Shown here: positions 59,970 through 64,000 of the stretch, in pieces
Layout: every line of letters begins with the position of its first letter
Numbering within the stretch: the first letter of the stretch is position 1
Source of the DNA: Fundidesulfovibrio agrisoli
GTDB taxonomy: Bacteria > Desulfobacterota > Desulfovibrionia > Desulfovibrionales > Desulfovibrionaceae
Reading direction: 5' to 3'
Assembly: GCF_022808715.1 (NCBI RefSeq)
Contig: NZ_JAKZKX010000016.1
Location: forward strand, 1 to 64,000
DNA length: 64,000 nucleotides
Notes under the pieces: generated by a model
What the model was told of the DNA's origin: nothing
Seen by the model: the letters and a program-made list of their open reading frames with translations, nothing else
Databases searched by the model: none
Program-made: the position numbers and the translations under genes

Positions 59970-60457
59970 CAGTCCAGGGCCTTGAGCAGGGCCGGGGTGA
60001 TGTCGCCGTAGCGCAGCACGCGCTTGCCCTTGTGGTCCTTGCGGAAGGCCTCGGCGTCGGCCTGGGTGGCCAGGGGGACAAGCTCGTGCCCCATGGGGCC
60101 GTAGGCGTCGCTGCCCGCCACGTAGAAGGCGTCCTGCGCCAGGATGGGCTTCAGCGAATAGAACTCGCTCACGTACAGCTCCGCGATCTGTTCCTTCTTG
60201 AAACCGGACAGGTAATGGCCCGGGTCGGCCACGAAGCGGAACATGTCCTTGGGGCCGTCGAAATAGAGGAGTTTGCCGTCGGTGAGTACGGCGTAGGCCA
60301 GCCAGTCCTTGTATTTGGCAACGAACATGCCGCAGACGGGGCACTTGTCTGTCTTGCCCGGCGGGGGGAGTTTCAGGGCGGCGGGCTGGGCGAGGGCGGC
60401 GGAGGCCAGGAGCAGCAGGCCAAGGACCAGAGGCGCGAGGCGAAGGGCTTTCTTCAT
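59969..60457 (-). CDS. nosL: NosL-family copper-binding protein
   Basis: This 162-residue protein has signal peptide MKKALRLAPLVLGLLLLASA (cleaved after ALA), then KCPVCGMFVAKYKDWLAYAV, the NosL Cu(I)-binding motif (CxxCGM), with YFDGPKDMFRF and a C-terminal PLATQADAEAFRKDHKGKRV. Unlike classic NosL it has no lipobox Cys. NosL delivers copper to N2O reductase, and relatives accompany other copper or ABC systems. GGAAG is 6 bases before the ATG. It is the first gene of the seven-gene operon that ends with cusA. No nosZ is in the window. Confidence 0.88.
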   Translation of the reverse strand: MKKALRLAPLVLGLLLLASAALAQPAALKLPPPGKTDKCPVCGMFVAKYKDWLAYAVLTDGKLLYFDGPKDMFRFVADPGHYLSGFKKEQIAELYVSEFYSLKPILAQDAFYVAGSDAYGPMGHELVPLATQADAEAFRKDHKGKRVLRYGDITPALLKALD

Positions 60458-60655
60458 GAAACTTCCTTTACGTAGCGGGCGTGCGCAGATGTGGAAGGAC
60501 TCCGGTCGCGGCCGCGACACCCGGCCCCTGCGTCCGGGAAGGCGGCGCATACGTTTCAGGGCGGCTGTCGCGGGTCTCAGCGACGCCCTCCCCAACATCA
60601 GAAATGCGGCGATCAGCACGCGATTCCTGACGCTGCAAGGAACCGCGACGGTCCA
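60458..60655 (-). other. 5' leader of the nosL-cusA operon
   Basis: About 200 bases between the predicted promoter and nosL hold no gene. The GC-rich leader could be a long 5' UTR. I see no recognisable riboswitch. Confidence 0.4.
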
Positions 60656-60683
60656 AATATACGTACTTAATAACTAATGTACA
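60656..60683 (-). promoter_or_regulatory. Candidate promoter of the nosL-cusA operon
   Basis: On the minus strand TGTACA (60683-60678), a 16-base spacer and TATATT (60661-60656) make a good -10 and fair -35. The surrounding 35 bases are sharply AT-rich compared with the flanks. The palindrome AATGTACATT (60676-60685) lies on the -35 element and may be an operator. Confidence 0.6.
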
Positions 60684-60763
60684 TTATGCCCGGAGAATGT
60701 AAAGCCCCGGCGGCATAAAAAACGTCTCCGCCGGGCCGGAGCGCATGGGCCAGGGCCGGGGGG

Positions 60764-60792
60764 AAACGGCCGCCCGTCCAGGGCGGCCGTTT
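60764..60792 (-). terminator. Terminator downstream of the octaheme cytochrome gene
   Basis: A perfect 12-bp stem, AAACGGCCGCCC at 60764-60775 with 60781-60792, has a 5-base loop. Because the stem ends in A3/T3 it carries a short U-run in both directions. It lies 45 bases beyond the cytochrome stop. Confidence 0.75.
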
Positions 60793-60837
60793 TGCACGAG
60801 GGAGGGCCAGGCGCTGCATCCGCGCCCTGGCGGTCGG

Positions 60838-62400
60838 TTACTTCACGGCCCGCAACAACTGGAGGGCCTTCTGCGGGTTGTGGGCGCCCAGGGACCCGTC
60901 CATCAGCACCAGGTTCGCTTTCTCTCCAGCCGGTGAGGCGGCCTTGCCGCCCGCCGGAGTGGACTGGAGTTTCTGGACCTGCGTGAGCACGGCCTGCCTC
61001 GACTCCATCAGCGCCGCCCCCTTCGCGGCCCGGTCCGCGTCCTTGTGGCACTTGTCGCAGCTGGAGCGCATCCTGAACACGTCGGCCTCCTCGGGCGTCA
61101 CGACCCGCATGGTGTGGGCCGAGACGTCCCACGGGTCCTTCGGGGTCTTCTGCGTTGCCCCGGCCCGGTTGCCCATCTTGGACATGTGGCAGTCCACGCA
61201 GACGACCCCTTTGGACGCGTGGACGCTGCCCTCGTACAGGGCCTTCTGGGCGGTGTGGCAGCCCACGCACTGCAGTTCCCTGGGGAGTTTGAGGCTGGAG
61301 GTCAGGTGCTTGGTGGCGTGGTCCAAGTGACAGGTGGAGCAGGTCACCCCGGCGGCCATGTGCCCGGAACGCATGGTGTCGTGGTATTGCTGGCGGTTCT
61401 TCCTGGAGTCCTCGTTGCCCCAGAAGTTGGCGGGCCTGGTGGAGTAGCTCCAGAACTCGACCTTGTCCTGGAGGTCGGTTTGGCCGCTCCTGAAGCCCAG
61501 GGGGAAGGCGAAGTCCTTGTCCTGCTTGCTGCTCACGCGGATGTGGCACTGCCCGCAGAGCTGCTCCTGCTGCCAGGTGCCCAGCTTGCGGGGGTTGAGG
61601 ATGCCGCCCTGGCCCTGCGCGGCCACGTGCCTGGAGCCGGGGCCGTGGCACTGCTCGCAACCGATGCCGCCTTCCAGGCGGGAGAAGGCGTATTTGCCCT
61701 GCTCGTCCTTCTTGGCGCTGAAGGCGGTGGTGTGGCACCCGTTGCACTGGTAGTCCACGGTCTGCTTGGCGGGCATCTCCTCCGGCTTCCTGGGCCTGCC
61801 GTCGGGGGTGCCGTCGGCGGCCCACCAGAAGGGCGCGAAGGCGTTCTTGCGCCACTGCTTGTCGTTCTCCACCCAGCGGACCGGGCTGGGGTACACCTTG
61901 TCCCCGACCTTGAGGTAATATTGCTGCTCCCAAAGGGAGCCGAGCACCTCGACCACCTCGTAGCTCTGGGCGTTGGCCGGGGAATCGGCGTCCAGCAGCG
62001 TGACGTAGCGCTTATCGTCCCTGGTTTCGACCTTCACCTTGGGTGCGATCTTGACCTTGTTCTTGTCGGCGTCCTCGACCTCGACCCCCTCGAAGACCAG
62101 CTCCAGGCCGGAAAAATCGCCTTTGACGATGCCAACATCGTAAGGGCGCAGCATGTTGGCGTGGCCGGATGCGGACCACTCCTTGAACTCCTTGGCGTGG
62201 CAGGCCTTGCAGGCCTGGGAGCCCGCAAAAGTCGCCCCTTCTACGGCCGCCGTGGAGACCGACGGCCTGACCATGCCGGTTGGGGCCGTCATTCTGGGAG
62301 GCGTCTGGACGGCCTTCTCCCTGGCCTGGAGGGCGCCAGCCCCGCAAATTCCCAGCACCGCCAGGACCGCCGCCGCGGCGAACATCCGGTTTCCGCGCAT
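60838..62400 (-). CDS. Exported octaheme c-type cytochrome
   Basis: This is a 520-residue protein. A signal peptide (RMFAAAAVLAVLGICGAGAL) precedes eight CXXCH haem sites: CKACH, CNGCH, CEQCH, CGQCH, CSTCH, CVGCH, CVDCH and CDKCH. They are arranged as one N-terminal, then three closely spaced, then four, similar to the cytochrome c554/hydroxylamine-oxidoreductase superfamily. ATG 62400 has AAGGAG 7-8 bases upstream; an in-frame GTG at 62406 is too close. No membrane quinol partner is adjacent. Periplasmic electron transfer is certain; the acceptor is unknown. Confidence 0.92.
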   Translation of the reverse strand: MRGNRMFAAAAVLAVLGICGAGALQAREKAVQTPPRMTAPTGMVRPSVSTAAVEGATFAGSQACKACHAKEFKEWSASGHANMLRPYDVGIVKGDFSGLELVFEGVEVEDADKNKVKIAPKVKVETRDDKRYVTLLDADSPANAQSYEVVEVLGSLWEQQYYLKVGDKVYPSPVRWVENDKQWRKNAFAPFWWAADGTPDGRPRKPEEMPAKQTVDYQCNGCHTTAFSAKKDEQGKYAFSRLEGGIGCEQCHGPGSRHVAAQGQGGILNPRKLGTWQQEQLCGQCHIRVSSKQDKDFAFPLGFRSGQTDLQDKVEFWSYSTRPANFWGNEDSRKNRQQYHDTMRSGHMAAGVTCSTCHLDHATKHLTSSLKLPRELQCVGCHTAQKALYEGSVHASKGVVCVDCHMSKMGNRAGATQKTPKDPWDVSAHTMRVVTPEEADVFRMRSSCDKCHKDADRAAKGAALMESRQAVLTQVQKLQSTPAGGKAASPAGEKANLVLMDGSLGAHNPQKALQLLRAVK

Positions 62401-62416
62401 TGTCACTCTCCTTGGG

Positions 62417-63709
62417 TTATCGGATCAATTGCCACAAGAGGCCCGCCGCGCCGCTCAATCCGACGAGAACGTGCATGGAGACTTTCCAGCGCACGAGCGC
62501 GGCCAGGGCCGCCACGGCCACGGCCATGGCGAAAACGTCGGCTCCGCCTGCGGGGAAGAACGTGTGCCAGGCGAAATAGACGCCGATCTTGAACACGACC
62601 CCCACCACCGCGCCCGATATGCCCGTCAGGGCCGCGCCGAGCCTGCGGTCGGCGGTGATGGCCTCGATGTAGGGCGCGCCCGCGAACACGAACATGAAGC
62701 TCGGCAGGAACATGGTGAAGGTGGTGAGCAGGCCCCCGGCGATCCCGGCGGCCAGAGGGGTCAGGTTCCCCGGTTGGTTCCAGGCCGCCAGGAAGCCCAC
62801 GAACTGCGTGACCATGATGAGGGGGCCCGGAGTGGTCTCGGCCAGGCCCAGGCCGAGCAGCATCTCGCTCTGGGTCAGCCAGTCCAGCCGGACCGCATGG
62901 TCCACGATGTAGGCCAGGACGGCGTAGGCCCCGCCGAAGGTTACGAAGGGGGCCTTGCTGAAAAAGAGGGCGATCTGGGAGAGCGTGTCCGAGGCGCCCC
63001 GCCAGGCCAGCACCGGCAGCACCACGGCCGCCCAGATGGCCGCGAAGAGGCCCACGGTCTTGGCGACGTGCGTCAGCGGGGGCAGCGGCGCGGTGTCGCC
63101 GGGTTCATCCGGGATGCACTCCCGGGCGCCGGGGCGGGTACGGCAGAAAATGTCCGGGCGAACCCGCGCCAGGGCCATGCCCCCGAGCCCCGCCAGCAGC
63201 ACGATCATGGGGAAGGACACCCCGAAGAACTGCCCCAGGACGAAGGAGCCGCCCGCGAAGGCGTAGAGCGCCGGGTGCCGCAGGGACTTCTTCGAGAGCC
63301 GGTAGAGCGCCTCCACCACGATGGCCACCACGGCGGCCGCGATGCCGTGGAAGACGCCCGCCACGGCGGGCACATGCCCCTTCGCGGCGGCCAGCCAGGA
63401 GAGGAACAGCATAAGCGCCACGGAGGGCAGCAGGAAGCACAACCCGGCCACGGCCCCGCCCGGGCGGCCGTTGAGCCGCCAGCCGATGTACACGGCCAGC
63501 TGGTGCGCCTCCGGCCCGGGCAAAAGCATGCAGAAGTTGAGCGCCCGCAGGAAGGCCTGCTCGCTGATCCAGCCCCGCTCATCCACCAGATTCCTGTGCA
63601 TCATGGCGATCTGGCCCGCCGGGCCGCCGAAGTTGATGAACCCGAGCTGGAACCAGTAGCGGAAGGCCTCCTTCAGAGTGACCCGGGGGACGGCGCTGCC
63701 TGCATTCAT
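62417..63709 (-). CDS. chrA: Chromate-transporter family protein, two-domain ChrA
   Basis: This 430-residue protein consists of two homologous CHR halves. The first has FRYWFQLGFINFGGPAGQIA and LNFCMLLPGPEAHQLAVYIG; the second has FFSKAPFVTFGGAYAVLAYI and LGLGLAETTPGPLIMVTQFV. The FGGP/FGGA and PGPxxxQ motifs are the family hallmark. Each half has about five TMs. ChrA exports chromate. It lies 16 bases upstream of the octaheme cytochrome on the same strand, so the two may be cotranscribed. Confidence 0.93.
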   Translation of the reverse strand: MNAGSAVPRVTLKEAFRYWFQLGFINFGGPAGQIAMMHRNLVDERGWISEQAFLRALNFCMLLPGPEAHQLAVYIGWRLNGRPGGAVAGLCFLLPSVALMLFLSWLAAAKGHVPAVAGVFHGIAAAVVAIVVEALYRLSKKSLRHPALYAFAGGSFVLGQFFGVSFPMIVLLAGLGGMALARVRPDIFCRTRPGARECIPDEPGDTAPLPPLTHVAKTVGLFAAIWAAVVLPVLAWRGASDTLSQIALFFSKAPFVTFGGAYAVLAYIVDHAVRLDWLTQSEMLLGLGLAETTPGPLIMVTQFVGFLAAWNQPGNLTPLAAGIAGGLLTTFTMFLPSFMFVFAGAPYIEAITADRRLGAALTGISGAVVGVVFKIGVYFAWHTFFPAGGADVFAMAVAVAALAALVRWKVSMHVLVGLSGAAGLLWQLIR

Positions 63710-63755
63710 CGTGTGGGCCTCGGTTGTCTCGTGAACCGTAAACTGGCTGCGCGGG

Positions 63756-64000
63756 TCACTGCTTCGCGGATGTGACGTTGAAATCCTTGAAGACCGTCAC
63801 GCTGTCGTCCTTGGACCACAGGCCGACGCCCCCTGAAACCTCCCGGCCGAGGTCGAAACTGAGCAGTTCCTTGCCGTCCAGGTATCCCCTGAGTTTGCTC
63901 CCGTCGATGACCAGCCGCAATTCATGCCATACACCGGCAGGGGCCGGGGCGTTCGCCACTTCCTTGAGCGGGGTGCGGCGGCCCGACGCATAACGGTACA
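63756..64000 (-). CDS. Partial protein with LamG/DUF1080-like (glycoside hydrolase 16-type) fold
   Basis: The frame is open to the window end, so the N-terminus is missing. The visible 80 residues contain GVWHELRLVIDGSKLRGYLD, GKELLSFDLGREVSGGVGLW and SKDDSVTVFKDFNVTSAKQ, the final beta-strands of a concanavalin-like jelly roll as in 3-keto-disaccharide hydrolase (DUF1080) and LamG domains. A GTG at 63959 is internal, not the true start. Confidence 0.75.
   Translation of the reverse strand, partial: YRYASGRRTPLKEVANAPAPAGVWHELRLVIDGSKLRGYLDGKELLSFDLGREVSGGVGLWSKDDSVTVFKDFNVTSAKQ

Overview
The window is about 64 kb of GC-rich bacterial chromosome. Gene content points to a Desulfovibrionaceae-like member of the Desulfobacterota. 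The evidence is an anaerobe-type thiamine branch (ThiH rather than ThiO), a RicT/MetG pair, an octaheme c-type cytochrome, a molybdate operon beside a nifH scrap, and PerR/KatG peroxide defence. The genus assignment is inference; no rRNA gene is present.

Region 1 (1-20.1 kb) is mostly housekeeping core. It starts with the cut-off end of an IS3-type transposase gene, then an exported multicopper oxidase flanked by two small exported proteins whose cysteines are arranged mirror-symmetrically. Next come gatB, mtnA, a thiamine run (thiS-thiG-thiH, an inserted acyltransferase, thiF-thiE), a cupin, a cysteine hydrolase and der. These are followed on the minus strand by a small exported protein, an MFS exporter, metG and ricT. 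Paired intergenic hairpins of REP type lie around the MFS gene.

Region 2 (20.1-39.2 kb) is an integrated element of about 19 kb in tRNA-Lys(CTT). A 58-bp direct repeat of the tRNA 3' end marks both ends. The integrase lies at the right end, followed leftward by an excisionase-like gene, small HTH regulators, a primase-helicase, an ERCC4 nuclease, a DUF5681 protein and two large podovirus-type ejection/internal virion proteins. An XRE repressor is divergently oriented at the left. No capsid, portal, terminase large subunit or tail gene is visible, so it is either a decayed podovirus-like prophage or a phage satellite. Its left arm carries cargo: a pseudogenised Cys-rich/phospholipase D pair, a CheB-CheR-PAS fusion and a PAS histidine kinase. 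Two promoter-plus-terminator cassettes on the strand opposite the phage operon could encode small RNAs.

Region 3 (39.3-50.8 kb) holds a TetR/MFP/ABC export operon with the same order and protein lengths as E. coli cecR-ybhG-ybhF-ybhS-ybhR, preceded by a palindromic operator. Then come a molybdate ABC operon in the order modC-modA-modB, a C-terminal nifH fragment, and a Fur/PerR-type regulator with a palindrome in its promoter upstream of katG.

Region 4 (50.8-64 kb) is metal and redox oriented. One long minus-strand operon runs NosL lipoprotein-like protein, small TM protein, FtsX-type permease, LolD-type ATPase, polytopic membrane protein, CusB-like adaptor with a metal-binding domain, and an enlarged CusA-like RND pump. 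Upstream on the same strand are an octaheme cytochrome c, a ChrA-type transporter and a partial LamG/DUF1080-like protein cut by the window end. Together with the multicopper oxidase at the left, this suggests copper handling is a theme of the neighbourhood.
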